Part shown: positions 51,593-61,322 of the stretch, in pieces
Position numbering within the stretch: the stretch's first letter is position 1
How the letters are laid out: every line of letters starts with the position of its first letter
From: JAFGJQ01 sp964495075
GTDB taxonomy: Bacteria; Planctomycetota; Phycisphaerae; UBA1845
Assembly (NCBI GenBank): GCA_964495075.1
Contig: CAZBUJ010000020.1
Span: 4,710-68,709 of the forward strand
Reading direction: 5' to 3'
Length of the DNA stretch: 64,000 nt
The notes under the pieces: model-generated
What the model saw: only the letters and a program-made list of their open reading frames with translations
Told to the model about the DNA's origin: nothing
Database searches by the model: none
Translations under genes and position numbers: made by a program

Positions 51593-54500
51593 ATGAGGCA
51601 GACAGTGTCATTATTGGTAATCCTGGCAGTATGCGTGCCGGCCGCATGGTCGGTCGCGGGGGAACGGGCACCGGTGGTCAGCCCGTATGACGACGGAAAC
51701 GTGATGTTCGACCGGGCCGCGGCGATCGACGTGCGGCCCATGGGCGGAACGCGGGCGGGCATCACCATTGCTGTCCATGCGTCTTCGGCGCCCAATGCGT
51801 ATGGCTCCCCGAGCTGGGCAGGGTACGTGGCCAATGCGCTCTACGCCCTGGAAAACGACTTATCGTCCCAGGGCGACCGCTCCACCGATCCCACGGGGTA
51901 CGAACGGGCGCCGGCGGAGGTGCCCGGCAGCGAAATCGCCGTGACGAGCTTCAGGAGCTGGCGAGGCGAAGTCGAACCGGCCGCTCCGTTTGACAATGAG
52001 CACGGCAACCGGATGCACTTCGGCTTGCACGCCTACGGCGATGGCTCCACACAGTTCACACTCGAGGACCTCACCTTCGAGATCGCCAGCAGCGATCCTT
52101 GGAACTCGCTCAGTTTCGTGGGTGACTTCATCGGCTACGGCTACAGCTCCACCCGCTACGGGATCGACTGGGGCCCGAATCGGGTCAAGGGTGGCGGCGA
52201 TGACGTTGTGTACACCTCCGGGAACGGCACGACCCTGGTCGACGAGATCGTCTATGTCGGAGTAGGCAATGCCTGGTGGCCTGGCGGCGACGACGATACC
52301 CCCAGCGACCCGGACGAAGGCAAACAGCAGGCGATGGATGATTTCCTTGAGTTTATCGCCGATTACGGACCGATCAGCGTGAGCTGCACCTACGCCATTA
52401 TCGACGACACGGGGTCCGCCTCGGTGGACGTCGTGCCGTCGCCCGGGCTGACGCTCGACCCGGATCTGGACTGCTACGCGGTCGGCGACACTGTCAGCGT
52501 CGGCATCTGGATGCGTGACGTCGACGAAGATATTGTCGGTGGGCAGTTCTTCCTCGAGTACGACGATGGGGCGCTGACCTTCGTTGGTGCAACGGCCGCG
52601 GCGCCGTTTGACGAGTTATACTTCGCCACGCCCGCGGCGGGCCAGATCGACTACTCCGTCTCCACGGGGGTTCCGCCCGTCGGATCGGCGACCGGCGATG
52701 CCCTCATGGCCACACTGGAGTTCACGGCAAACGTGGAGCTCTGCTCCGCGGAATACCTTGTGACGTTCCGGCCCCATGATCCGCCGACGCGTCTGAGCGA
52801 CGACGTAGGCCAACCCGTCTATCCCTACCTCGGTGCACTCCATGTCATCGACACGGAACCGCCGGTGCTCACGTGCCCGCCCGACGTAGTCGTCGAGTGC
52901 GATGAGAGCACCGACCCGGACGATACCGGCTATCCGATCCACTTCGAGGGCTTCGAGGACGAGGGGTTTGAGGCTGGCGGACCCGTGATCACCGGTGGCG
53001 CCAGCTCCACCGGGCCCAATTGGAACCGGTACAACAGCGACCTTGTCCGTGTCGCATCCGGGACGGGCGGCATCACCTCGAAGTCGGGCGGCTATCACGG
53101 CCTGATCGACTCCGCAATAGCGCTGCCGCCGAGCCCGGACGATTACACCGGGGCCTTCACGCGGCTGGGCGGCTACAGCAGCACCTTCCCGTCGGGTGGC
53201 TTCACGACGTCGCTCGACGTCTATATGGATTTGACAGACCCTGCGGTTGCCGCAGATACTTATGGCTGGGACTGCTCGACCGCGGTGAACAACCAGGCGG
53301 GAAGCCACCGGCGCGACTTCATCTTCCATACCGCGTCCAACGCGTCCGGTGAGATCCTCGTCGCCGCGAGCAACAACACGAACTTCACTCGCCGGGACGA
53401 CCTCGCGACCATAAACCACTACACGATCACCACGAGCGGCTGGTACACGTTCCAGTGGGTGTTCCGCGACGCCGGCGATGGGACGCTGGCCGTCGACTGC
53501 AATCTACTCGACGCCGGCGGGGCGTGGCTGTGGACCGAAACTCGCAATGATGGCAGCGATGTGATCGCTACGGAGATCGGCGGCAACCGCTATATGTGGT
53601 TCACGTTCCTCGAGGTCGACACGCTGGCCATCGACAACACGACGCAGGCTGGCATATCGATCGTTACCGACAACTGCGACCCCGATCCAACGCTGACCTC
53701 CTCCGACAGCGCGGCCGCGGGAAGCTGCCCTCAGGAAAGCGTCATCACGCGGACCTGGACCGCCACCGATGCCTGCGGCAACAGCAGCAGTTGTGAGCAG
53801 ACGATCACGGTTGTGGACACGACCGATCCGGTCATCACCTGTCCGGACGATATCGTCGACGTCTACGCCGATGCCGGGCTCTGCTCGGCGACGTTGAGCT
53901 TTGTCGAGACCTTCGACGATCCCGTTCCCGTGTGTCCCACGCAGAGTCCGGATTGCTGGTATGTGGACCGCTACGCGCCGGCCGCTTTCGAGTCCTTCGA
54001 TTTCGGCGGCGAGAACGTGCTCAAGCACAGCATCTCGTCGGCGGATTCGTACGGCAACCGTCCGGGCGGCTACCACTCGACGTTCTACAACTACCAGGGT
54101 CGCAAGTATGACGTGGACATTCCGGTCGGATTCAAAGTGTCCGTTGATCTCTACATCCCCGCGGACTGGGCGAGCGACGCCCGCCACGCGAGCCTGTGGG
54201 CGACTGTCCTGGACTCCTCAGGCTCCATTACCGGGTATCCCATCATGGGCTTCACCGCCAACGATCCGGCCGATCCGACCAATCCCAATCCGGGCGTCGT
54301 GGTTCCGCGGTTCCGTGTGTGGAAGGATGAGGACCCCGGCTCGGGCTGGGTGGAGCTCGGACTGCCGACCGGATTCGCCTACGACGCGTGGTACACCCTG
54401 GAGTTCGAGGTGACGGATACGGAGTACAACTACAAAATCTCCGGTACGGGCGTCAGCGATCTGACCTATACCTATCCCAAGACCGAGGAGATGGTGCGCA

Positions 54501-55552
54501 TCGCCAACGTGATGCTCCAGGCCTACAACTTCAGCGACGCCACGTATCCGGTTGGCGATTCGTATGACGTCTACTGGGACAACATGACGCTCGGGCCGAC
54601 CGGTCCGATCGTCACCGACAACTGCTGCATCGAATCGGTGGACTACGAGCGCAGCGACGGCGCGGGGTTGACGCTGTTCGATCCCTTCCCGGTCGGAACC
54701 ACGACCGTCACCTGGACGGCCACCGACTGCTGTGGCAACACCGCTTCGTGCCCGCAGACCGTCACCGTCCTCGGCGAGAGCGAAATGTCGGTCAACGTCC
54801 AGCTCTCGCCCACCGTGGCGGCCGGTCCGATCGAGCGGTGCATCACCTTCGAGTTGTGGGAATGCCCGGATTCGGCCCCGGCGGAAGTGGTGCAGGAAGT
54901 GTTGGAATTCACAGGTGGGCTGGCCCATGCGACGCTGCTGGTGCCGTGCGGCAACTATACCTGCATCACCGCGCGCGACACCTTGCACACGCTACGACGA
55001 ACCGACGAGTCCTTCGGGATCGTCGGCACCCAGTACGTGGCCGACTTCACCGATAAAACGAGTTCCGGCGGTGACGACGACCGTTTGATCGGCGGCAATC
55101 TCAACGATGACTTCTGGATCGACATCCTGGACTTCGGCGTGTTCTCGTCGCAGTATGCTACGGGGTACGGCACCGCCGACACGACCTGCTCGACACCCTA
55201 CCCACACGCGGATATCAACGGCAACGCCGTCGTGGATACGCCGGACTTCACGTTCATCCAGACGAACTTCCTGCTGGGTCACCAAGGCAACTGCTGCGGT
55301 GCCCCCGGCCTCCGAGGTGGCGAGGGCGGTGACGGCCCCATCACGCGGATCCACGTGAAGGACGTGGAGGCCAGGGGCCTCGGCCATTTGTCGGTCGCCG
55401 ATCTGAACGATGATCAGTGGCTGGATGAGGCGGACATCGCGGCGTTCATGCTGGGCGCCCGGCCGCAGCCGCGTCCGGTGTTCGAGGCAGGCAAAAAGGC
55501 GCCGGGCACGCCGGTTAAGGAGAGCTCCGAACCGCGGTCGCCGCGCTGGTAG
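51593..55552 (+). CDS. large exported protein with cohesin-like, HYR-like and dockerin-like regions
   Basis: AAGGAGG at 51578-51584 and ATG 51593 give 1319 residues with a signal peptide (about 1-23). Following it are a novel N-domain (about 24-295), a cohesin-like segment (VGIWMRDVDEDIVGGQFFLE, about 305-430), and HYR-like modules (PPVLTCPPDVVVECDESTDP; ITCPDDIVDVYADAG; TVTWTATDCCGNTASC), two of them interrupted by beta-sandwich inserts. Near the end are dockerin-type calcium loops (NLNDDFWIDILDFGVF, DINGNAVVDTPDFTF, DLNDDQWLDEADIAAF). There is no sortase or PEP motif. It is probably a surface or adhesion protein; many paired Cys suggest disulfides. Confidence 0.8.
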   Translation: MRQTVSLLVILAVCVPAAWSVAGERAPVVSPYDDGNVMFDRAAAIDVRPMGGTRAGITIAVHASSAPNAYGSPSWAGYVANALYALENDLSSQGDRSTDPTGYERAPAEVPGSEIAVTSFRSWRGEVEPAAPFDNEHGNRMHFGLHAYGDGSTQFTLEDLTFEIASSDPWNSLSFVGDFIGYGYSSTRYGIDWGPNRVKGGGDDVVYTSGNGTTLVDEIVYVGVGNAWWPGGDDDTPSDPDEGKQQAMDDFLEFIADYGPISVSCTYAIIDDTGSASVDVVPSPGLTLDPDLDCYAVGDTVSVGIWMRDVDEDIVGGQFFLEYDDGALTFVGATAAAPFDELYFATPAAGQIDYSVSTGVPPVGSATGDALMATLEFTANVELCSAEYLVTFRPHDPPTRLSDDVGQPVYPYLGALHVIDTEPPVLTCPPDVVVECDESTDPDDTGYPIHFEGFEDEGFEAGGPVITGGASSTGPNWNRYNSDLVRVASGTGGITSKSGGYHGLIDSAIALPPSPDDYTGAFTRLGGYSSTFPSGGFTTSLDVYMDLTDPAVAADTYGWDCSTAVNNQAGSHRRDFIFHTASNASGEILVAASNNTNFTRRDDLATINHYTITTSGWYTFQWVFRDAGDGTLAVDCNLLDAGGAWLWTETRNDGSDVIATEIGGNRYMWFTFLEVDTLAIDNTTQAGISIVTDNCDPDPTLTSSDSAAAGSCPQESVITRTWTATDACGNSSSCEQTITVVDTTDPVITCPDDIVDVYADAGLCSATLSFVETFDDPVPVCPTQSPDCWYVDRYAPAAFESFDFGGENVLKHSISSADSYGNRPGGYHSTFYNYQGRKYDVDIPVGFKVSVDLYIPADWASDARHASLWATVLDSSGSITGYPIMGFTANDPADPTNPNPGVVVPRFRVWKDEDPGSGWVELGLPTGFAYDAWYTLEFEVTDTEYNYKISGTGVSDLTYTYPKTEEMVRIANVMLQAYNFSDATYPVGDSYDVYWDNMTLGPTGPIVTDNCCIESVDYERSDGAGLTLFDPFPVGTTTVTWTATDCCGNTASCPQTVTVLGESEMSVNVQLSPTVAAGPIERCITFELWECPDSAPAEVVQEVLEFTGGLAHATLLVPCGNYTCITARDTLHTLRRTDESFGIVGTQYVADFTDKTSSGGDDDRLIGGNLNDDFWIDILDFGVFSSQYATGYGTADTTCSTPYPHADINGNAVVDTPDFTFIQTNFLLGHQGNCCGAPGLRGGEGGDGPITRIHVKDVEARGLGHLSVADLNDDQWLDEADIAAFMLGARPQPRPVFEAGKKAPGTPVKESSEPRSPRW

Positions 55553-55672
55553 CGGACCCGCGGGTGGTAAGTGGTAGAGAGTGGGACCGGGAACGGTCGG
55601 GGTGGCGCGCGGCCCGAAGGGTCACGCGCCGCCCCGGCTCTCCATGACCGTCAGATACGGAGAACCGGAAAG

Positions 55673-56425
55673 ATGCGCAGAACGCTACGGTTCGTACTTG
55701 TTGCCGGGATCGGCTTGGCGGCAGCCTCCACCGTGCGGGGCGAGATCAACCTGGAACTGCGCCCGCCGACCCAGACGGCCGGAATCGGCGAAACGGTCAG
55801 GCTCGGCCTTTACGCCGTGTCCGACAGCGACGAGGTCCAGTCGATGTCCGCCGCAGACGTGATTCTCGGCTGGGATCCGGCCTACCTCCAGTTGCTTGGA
55901 AACGACGATACGGGGGCCGTCCCGCTGCTCGTCTCCGGCTTCCCCGTCACCGATCCGTATGGCTTGAACGAGGAGGTCCCGCCGCAGGATGGTGATGGCT
56001 TCTACTTGGCGTATGCCCCCCTGGGCCGCCCGGTGGAGGCGACGCCGGAAGGAACACTGCTGACCACGTTCCTCTTCGACGCACTCGAGGCAACGGAGGG
56101 CACAGTCGTGGAGATCCTCGAAAGCGCCGGGTCCCCGGTCGGGCACACCGTCGTCTACGATGGCGAGGTCCCCGGGCTGGACGTGACCGGCACCCTCGGC
56201 ACCGCCACCGTGGTCATTCGAGAATGCCGCCACGGCGACTTCGACGGCGATGGACATGTGGATCTGGCCGATTTCGCGGCGTTTCAATGGTGCTATGCGG
56301 GCGTGGACGAAAGCGAGATCGACGTCTGCGTGTGTGTATTCGACTTCGTGCCCGACGCCATCATCGACCTGGCGGACTACGCGGAGTTCGCGAGCCGCAT
56401 CACCGGGCCCGCGGCCGGGCCGTAA
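55673..56425 (+). CDS. exported cohesin-like/dockerin-like protein
   Basis: ATG 55673 gives 250 residues with a signal peptide (MRRTLRFVLVAGIGLAAAST). The middle resembles a cohesin fold (ETVRLGLYAVSDSDEVQSMS, VILGWDPAYLQLLG). The C-terminus has the planctomycete dockerin-like pattern DFDGDGHVDLADFAAFQWCY, with a second half (DFVPDAIIDLADYAEFASRI). It lies between two larger relatives on the same strand, in order and probably coexpressed. Confidence 0.78.
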   Translation: MRRTLRFVLVAGIGLAAASTVRGEINLELRPPTQTAGIGETVRLGLYAVSDSDEVQSMSAADVILGWDPAYLQLLGNDDTGAVPLLVSGFPVTDPYGLNEEVPPQDGDGFYLAYAPLGRPVEATPEGTLLTTFLFDALEATEGTVVEILESAGSPVGHTVVYDGEVPGLDVTGTLGTATVVIRECRHGDFDGDGHVDLADFAAFQWCYAGVDESEIDVCVCVFDFVPDAIIDLADYAEFASRITGPAAGP

Positions 56426-56692
56426 ACCCGCTCGCGGGAAAGGGGCGAATCTCCACGTCAGGGCGCGAGGGCATCGGAGAATCGGGCGATCAGGGGCACT
56501 GGATTCACGGTCCAACGACTCGTCGCCCCGTGGCGGCGGCGTGATACTCCGTCGCCGATTCTGGTATGATGATACCGGTGGTCAGGGGAAGGCTGACCCT
56601 CCTGCGCCGCCCGGCATGACGGCGGGAGGTGCAAGCACGAGGGCCGACGGTGGGGATGAAGTAACGCACGTGATCAAAAGGATACCGGTCAG

Positions 56693-59047
56693 ATGAAGGC
56701 GACGACGACTGTATGGTGTTGCGCGGCGGCGCTGTGCGCCTCTACCGTGGCGGCGTCGGAACGCAGCGACGGCGATGTGCTCGAACTCCAACTCGCCGCC
56801 GGATCGGAATGCGTGCGGCCCGGCGAGACCGTCACCGTCGAACTGCACCAGCGGGATCTGGATCAACTCGTCCGCGGCTTCCAGGCCTTCATACGCTTCG
56901 ACAGCGGCGCGATGACGTTTACCAGCGGAACGTACACCGCCAGTCCGTACGGCCTGCCGCTCATTCTCCCCATCGCGGCGGACGGCGATGACATCAACCT
57001 GGCCGCCGGCATCAGTGATTCGGCCGGCCAACCGCCGACCATGGATGATGCGCTGCTGGCCACGTTCACATTCACCGCCGGTTCCACGGAAGGGCCCACC
57101 ACCGTCGCGTTCCGGGCCCACGATCCGCCGACTCGCTTCAGCGACGAAACCGGGCTTCCGGTGACGCCGACTCTGGTCGACGCCCCACCGATCGTGATCG
57201 ACGGTACGCCGCCGATCATCACGTGCCCGCCCGACGTAACGATTGAATGCGACGGATCCACGGATCCGTCCGTGACCGGGGAAGCGACGGCGACCGACAA
57301 TCTCGATCCGAGCCCTGCCGTGACGTTCAGCGACAGCACCGCCCCGGGCACGTGTCCGCAGGAGTTCGTCATCACGCGGACCTGGACGGCGACGGATTGC
57401 GCTGGCCACACCAGCGACGGCGTGCAGATCATCACCATTCAGGACACGACCCCACCCGTCCTGACGTGCCCGGGTACGCCCGGTTTCAGCGGGCTGATCC
57501 TCAGCGAGGTGGTTGACGGTACGCTGCCCGGCGGCATGCCGAAGTTCGTCGAAATCACGAACTGCAGTGACCCGTCGGTCGATCTGGCCGAGTACCGAAT
57601 TGCGATCTACGCCAACGGCGGCACGGTCGAGAGCACGCAGAGCATGGGCTACGGGGACATGACCGGGGCGCTCATCGCCGGCGATTCGTTCGTAATCGCC
57701 CATCCCGACGGCGGGCCCGGTGCGGAGTTCCTCAGCATCTACGGTTTCGAGGCCGACCTGTACGACGCCGTGGCCAACGGGAACGGAAACGATGTCTATG
57801 TACTGCTCCGGTCCGATGGGGCGGGCGGCGATGTCGTCATCGACGCCTACGGCGTGATCGGAGAGCCCACCGGCAGCGACGATTACACGATGGCGTGGGC
57901 CTACAACGACAGCTATGCCTACGCTGTGGCGGGCCGGGCTCCGAACGGCGGGACGTTCGACGCCGCAAACTGGTTCTTCGCGGGCTCGGGAGCGCTCGAC
58001 GGTGCAACCGAGCCGGAAATGGCGGCCGCGACGACACCCGGCTGGCACGATTGTACCCTCCATCTCGTCGTCAGCGCGGAGGCCGGCGGATGTGACGCCG
58101 TGGTCACATACCCGACCGCAACCGCCACGGACAACTGCGACCTGGATCTCGCCGTCACCTGCACCCCGCCGAGCGGGTCAACCTTGCCCTCGGGCGCGAC
58201 GACGGTGACCTGCACCACCACGGACGCGTGCGGCAACATCGGCACCTGCGACTTCGACGTGATCGTCGAACCGGTCAACGACGTGACGGTTACGGTGGAA
58301 CTGCTGGGCGTCGACGCCGACGATTGGCCGACCCCGCCGCTGACGCGGTGCATCAAGTTCATTACCCGTGACGCCGCGGGCTTCTGCGCCGACCCGGTTC
58401 ACGTCCCGGTCGATTTCTTCGACCCGGGCGGCGACCGAGCCGTCGGCACTGCCTCGTTCGAGGTCGAATGCGGCGACTGGACCGACCTGTGCGCCAAGGA
58501 CGAACAGCATACGCTCTACGACGGCGAGGTCCTTGCCGTCGTCGATACGCACTACGAACTGGCCGATCCCGTCGGCTCGCCGCTTGCACTGCCACCCGGT
58601 GACACCGACAATGACAGCGACGTCGACATCAACGACATCACCTGGCTGATGTATCAGTGGGCCGAGAGCACGGGTGCCACGCCCGCCGCGCCGGGCGGCT
58701 GCCCCTGGGACGGCACCCGGGACGCCGATTTCGACAACGACAACTTCTTCACCAGCGATGATTACCTGCGGCTGAGCGGGCAATGGCACCGCTGGGAAAC
58801 GTGCGCGTGTGCGACGGCCGTCGCCGGCAACGCGATCCCCAGCCGTCCACAGGCGTCTGTGCTGACCGCCACCCTGGCGCCGGACGTCGCCAGAGCGGTA
58901 GACGTCAACCGCGATGGCGTCGTCGACTACCGGGATGTCCAGCGGTTCGAGGCCGCCAACGGCCTGCCCGGTGTCCTTTCATCGCAACTTCGGCACGAAA
59001 AGTCCGGATGGGGCCACGCGGGCAACACGCCTCGAAAGCCACGCTGA
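56693..59047 (+). CDS. exported HYR/lamin-tail/dockerin-like protein
   Basis: The 784-residue product has a signal peptide (about 1-21), a cohesin-like part (about 45-160) and HYR-like modules (PPIITCPPDVTIECDGSTDP; ATDACGNIGTCDFDV). Between them lies a lamin-tail-like domain (GLILSEVVDGTLPGGMPKF, then VEITNCSDPSVDLAEYRIAI; about 265-450). Dockerin-like loops follow (DTDNDSDVDINDITWL, DADFDNDNFFTSDDYL, DVNRDGVVDYRDVQRF). The HDPPTRFSDETGLPV stretch is shared with the 51593 protein, so they are paralogs. Its stop abuts the truncated transporter on the other strand. Confidence 0.8.
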   Translation: MKATTTVWCCAAALCASTVAASERSDGDVLELQLAAGSECVRPGETVTVELHQRDLDQLVRGFQAFIRFDSGAMTFTSGTYTASPYGLPLILPIAADGDDINLAAGISDSAGQPPTMDDALLATFTFTAGSTEGPTTVAFRAHDPPTRFSDETGLPVTPTLVDAPPIVIDGTPPIITCPPDVTIECDGSTDPSVTGEATATDNLDPSPAVTFSDSTAPGTCPQEFVITRTWTATDCAGHTSDGVQIITIQDTTPPVLTCPGTPGFSGLILSEVVDGTLPGGMPKFVEITNCSDPSVDLAEYRIAIYANGGTVESTQSMGYGDMTGALIAGDSFVIAHPDGGPGAEFLSIYGFEADLYDAVANGNGNDVYVLLRSDGAGGDVVIDAYGVIGEPTGSDDYTMAWAYNDSYAYAVAGRAPNGGTFDAANWFFAGSGALDGATEPEMAAATTPGWHDCTLHLVVSAEAGGCDAVVTYPTATATDNCDLDLAVTCTPPSGSTLPSGATTVTCTTTDACGNIGTCDFDVIVEPVNDVTVTVELLGVDADDWPTPPLTRCIKFITRDAAGFCADPVHVPVDFFDPGGDRAVGTASFEVECGDWTDLCAKDEQHTLYDGEVLAVVDTHYELADPVGSPLALPPGDTDNDSDVDINDITWLMYQWAESTGATPAAPGGCPWDGTRDADFDNDNFFTSDDYLRLSGQWHRWETCACATAVAGNAIPSRPQASVLTATLAPDVARAVDVNRDGVVDYRDVQRFEAANGLPGVLSSQLRHEKSGWGHAGNTPRKPR

Positions 59048-59079
59048 AGGCTACGCCCGAGGGCGGCGGGTCCTCGCCG

Positions 59080-59453
59080 GCCCGCGGAATCGCGCTGCTC
59101 AACCGGCCGATCAGCCCCGTCAACGCCAGCGCGAGCATCACCGCCCCCGTGACAATGCCCGCCGCCATGATCTGCGATTCGGTGAGACCCTCGTCGATGG
59201 CCACCGCGGCGATCGCTTTCATCGGTTGCATCGGCAGCGGAACGCGAAAGACCAGCCCGGTGGTCACATTCGCGACACCCGACCCGACCAGCGCCGGCCT
59301 GAACTGAAGACCGCAACACGTCGCCATCCCGACCAGCAGCGGGATAAATGTGCCGATGTCGCCGAGCGAACCGGCCAGCTCGTTGCGATAGAGACGTAAC
59401 GGTGCGTGGCCGGCGCCCACACGATGGACGATAATCCGCCTTGACACGGACAT
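59080..59453 (-). pseudogene. truncated molybdate/sulfate transporter (MOT1 type)
   Basis: On the - strand the frame from 59453 reads a MOT1/SulP-like N-terminus (LYRNELAGSLGDIGTFIPLL, VPLPMQPMKAIAAVAIDEGL, then an AGIVTGAVMLALALTGLIG helix) but loses homology after AIPR at about 59082, where the 3' end of the dockerin-like gene begins. Only about 125 of the roughly 350-400 residues expected remain. It is divergent from moeA, a natural partner for a molybdate importer. The truncation looks like a rearrangement breakpoint. Confidence 0.72.
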
Positions 59454-59595
59454 CCGCGCCACGGACACGTTGAAAGAAACACGGACCGGTCGACTCAAAG
59501 GTCGAGCCGCTGCGGTGATACGGCCGCGCGGTTTCAAGGGCGTGGGAATGAGGCTATACTGTTCCGCCGAACGATTCAACGTCGCGGGCTTGGAC

Positions 59596-60798
59596 ATGCT
59601 GACCTTGATAAAGGCAATCGATCGGTTACGTGAGGCGATTCAGCCGCTGCCGCCTGTCGAGTGCATGCTGACCGACGCGCCGGGCCATTACCTGGCCGAA
59701 GCCGTTGCCGCCCCATCGGATCTGCCGGCGGCCGACCTGTCGGCCATGGACGGGTATGCGGCGGCCTCCGCCGATCTCGACGGTCACACGCCGTTGCCCG
59801 TTGCCGTCGAGGTGCCGGCCGGCCATGTGCCGCACGCACTTCCCCACCATACCGCCGCCCGGATCTTCACCGGCGCGATGCTCCCGCCGAACACGGATAC
59901 CGTGGTGCCCCAGGAACAGGCAACCCTGACGAACTCCGGCGCGGTCGTCCTGGAACCATTATCGAAAGGCAGTTTCGTACGCCGTCGGGCCGAGGTCTGT
60001 GCGGCCGGCACGAATCTCGCGAAGCTCGGCGACCGGGTGACCCCGCCGCGACTGGCGCTGCTTGGCGCCGCCGGAGTGTCGCGCGTCCGTGTTGTCACAC
60101 GCCCGAGAGTGGCCGTTGTCTCCACCGGCGCGGAACTCGTCGGTCTGAACGAGCCGCGCGAAGCCGGGCAGATCGGTGATACCAACTCGCCGATGCTCGC
60201 CGCGCTTGCCGCGGACGCCGGGTTCGAAGTGAGTCAACAAGCCAGGGCGGCCGATCAGTTGCCGGAACTGACCGACGCCTTGCGGCGCTCCATGGAACGG
60301 GCCGAACTCGTGATTACATCCGGGGGTGTATCGGTGGGGGACTACGATCTGGTGCCGGCCGCGCTCACCGACCTGGGCGCGGAAGTGCTGTTTCACCGGC
60401 TCAGCGTGCGGCCCGGCAAGCCGGTGCTCGTGGCACGCGCCGGGAAGACGTGGATCACGGGGCTGCCCGGGAATCCGGTCTCCGCCCTCGCGGGCTGGCA
60501 CCTGTTCGTGCGCCCGCTCGGCGAAGCCCTCGCGGGCAACCCCGCCGCGTTCCAAGACGCGACCGTGCCCGCCGCGCTCACCGCGCCGTCGTCCAATCGC
60601 GGCGACCGCACGGTGCTCGCCCCCGCCCGGCTGGTCCGCCGTGCCGATCGTTGGTCCGCCACCGTCCTCGACTGGAAGGGCTCGCACGATCTCCTGGCCC
60701 TCGTCCAGGCCAACGCCCTGGCCGTGCTCGAGGTCGGCGCCACATTGGACGCCGGTGACACCGTCGACTGCTACCCCATCGATCGCGGATCCGGATAA
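59596..60798 (+). CDS. moeA: molybdopterin molybdenumtransferase
   Basis: MoeA inserts molybdate into adenylylated molybdopterin. ATG 59596 gives 400 residues; the frame is open upstream but that part overlaps the divergent transporter fragment. Family motifs are present: PAADLSAMDGYA (about 45-56), ARIFTGAMLPPNTDTVVPQE, VAVVSTGAELVG, GQIGDTNSPM, ITSGGVSVGDYD and WITGLPGNPVSA. It is the first gene of a three-gene cluster with moaC and the MOSC/MogA fusion. Confidence 0.93.
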   Translation: MLTLIKAIDRLREAIQPLPPVECMLTDAPGHYLAEAVAAPSDLPAADLSAMDGYAAASADLDGHTPLPVAVEVPAGHVPHALPHHTAARIFTGAMLPPNTDTVVPQEQATLTNSGAVVLEPLSKGSFVRRRAEVCAAGTNLAKLGDRVTPPRLALLGAAGVSRVRVVTRPRVAVVSTGAELVGLNEPREAGQIGDTNSPMLAALAADAGFEVSQQARAADQLPELTDALRRSMERAELVITSGGVSVGDYDLVPAALTDLGAEVLFHRLSVRPGKPVLVARAGKTWITGLPGNPVSALAGWHLFVRPLGEALAGNPAAFQDATVPAALTAPSSNRGDRTVLAPARLVRRADRWSATVLDWKGSHDLLALVQANALAVLEVGATLDAGDTVDCYPIDRGSG

Positions 60799-60821
60799 AC
60801 CCGTACCCGGAGGCCACCGCC

Positions 60822-61322
60822 ATGAGCGAACTGTCCCATCTGGATGACGCGGGCCACGCACGCATGGTCGACATCGGCGCGAAAACGCCCACGCACCGCC
60901 AGGCCGTGGCGGAGGCCGTGCTCGTCGTCGGCCATGACGTCATGCAGTGGGTGCACGAGGGGGCGACTCCGAAAGGGAACATCTACGAAGTCGCACGATT
61001 GGCCGGCATCATGGGTGCCAAGCGGACGGCGGGCCTGATTCCGCTGTGTCATAACGTGCCGCTTGAACACGTGTCTGTCGACTTCGAAACGGCTCCGGAC
61101 CGGATTCGCGTCGTGGCCGCCGCCGCGACCTGCGCGCGCACCGGCGTGGAGATGGAAGCGCTGACCGCCGCTGCCGTCGCCGTCCTCACACTCTACGATA
61201 TGCTCAAGGCCGTCACGCATGACATGACCGTGCGGCAAATCAGGCTGCTCGAGAAGCAGGGTGGCCGGTCGGGGCACTACACCGCGCCCGACCAGGGACC
61301 GGCCGCCGGGAGAGAATCATGA
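60822..61322 (+). CDS. moaC: cyclic pyranopterin monophosphate synthase
   Basis: MoaC works after MoaA to form cyclic pyranopterin monophosphate. The 166-residue protein has MVDIGAKTPTHRQAVA (15-30), GLIPLCHNVPLEHVSVDF, ARTGVEMEALTAAAVAVLTL and YDMLKAVTHDM, all as in MoaC. CCCGGAGG lies about 10 bases upstream of ATG 60822. The stop overlaps the next start as ATGA. Confidence 0.95.
   Translation: MSELSHLDDAGHARMVDIGAKTPTHRQAVAEAVLVVGHDVMQWVHEGATPKGNIYEVARLAGIMGAKRTAGLIPLCHNVPLEHVSVDFETAPDRIRVVAAAATCARTGVEMEALTAAAVAVLTLYDMLKAVTHDMTVRQIRLLEKQGGRSGHYTAPDQGPAAGRES

Noticed and set aside
53504..54187. 227-codon - strand frame inside the 51593 gene
   Set aside because: Shadow of the exported protein, which has regular Cys-bearing repeats in its own frame.
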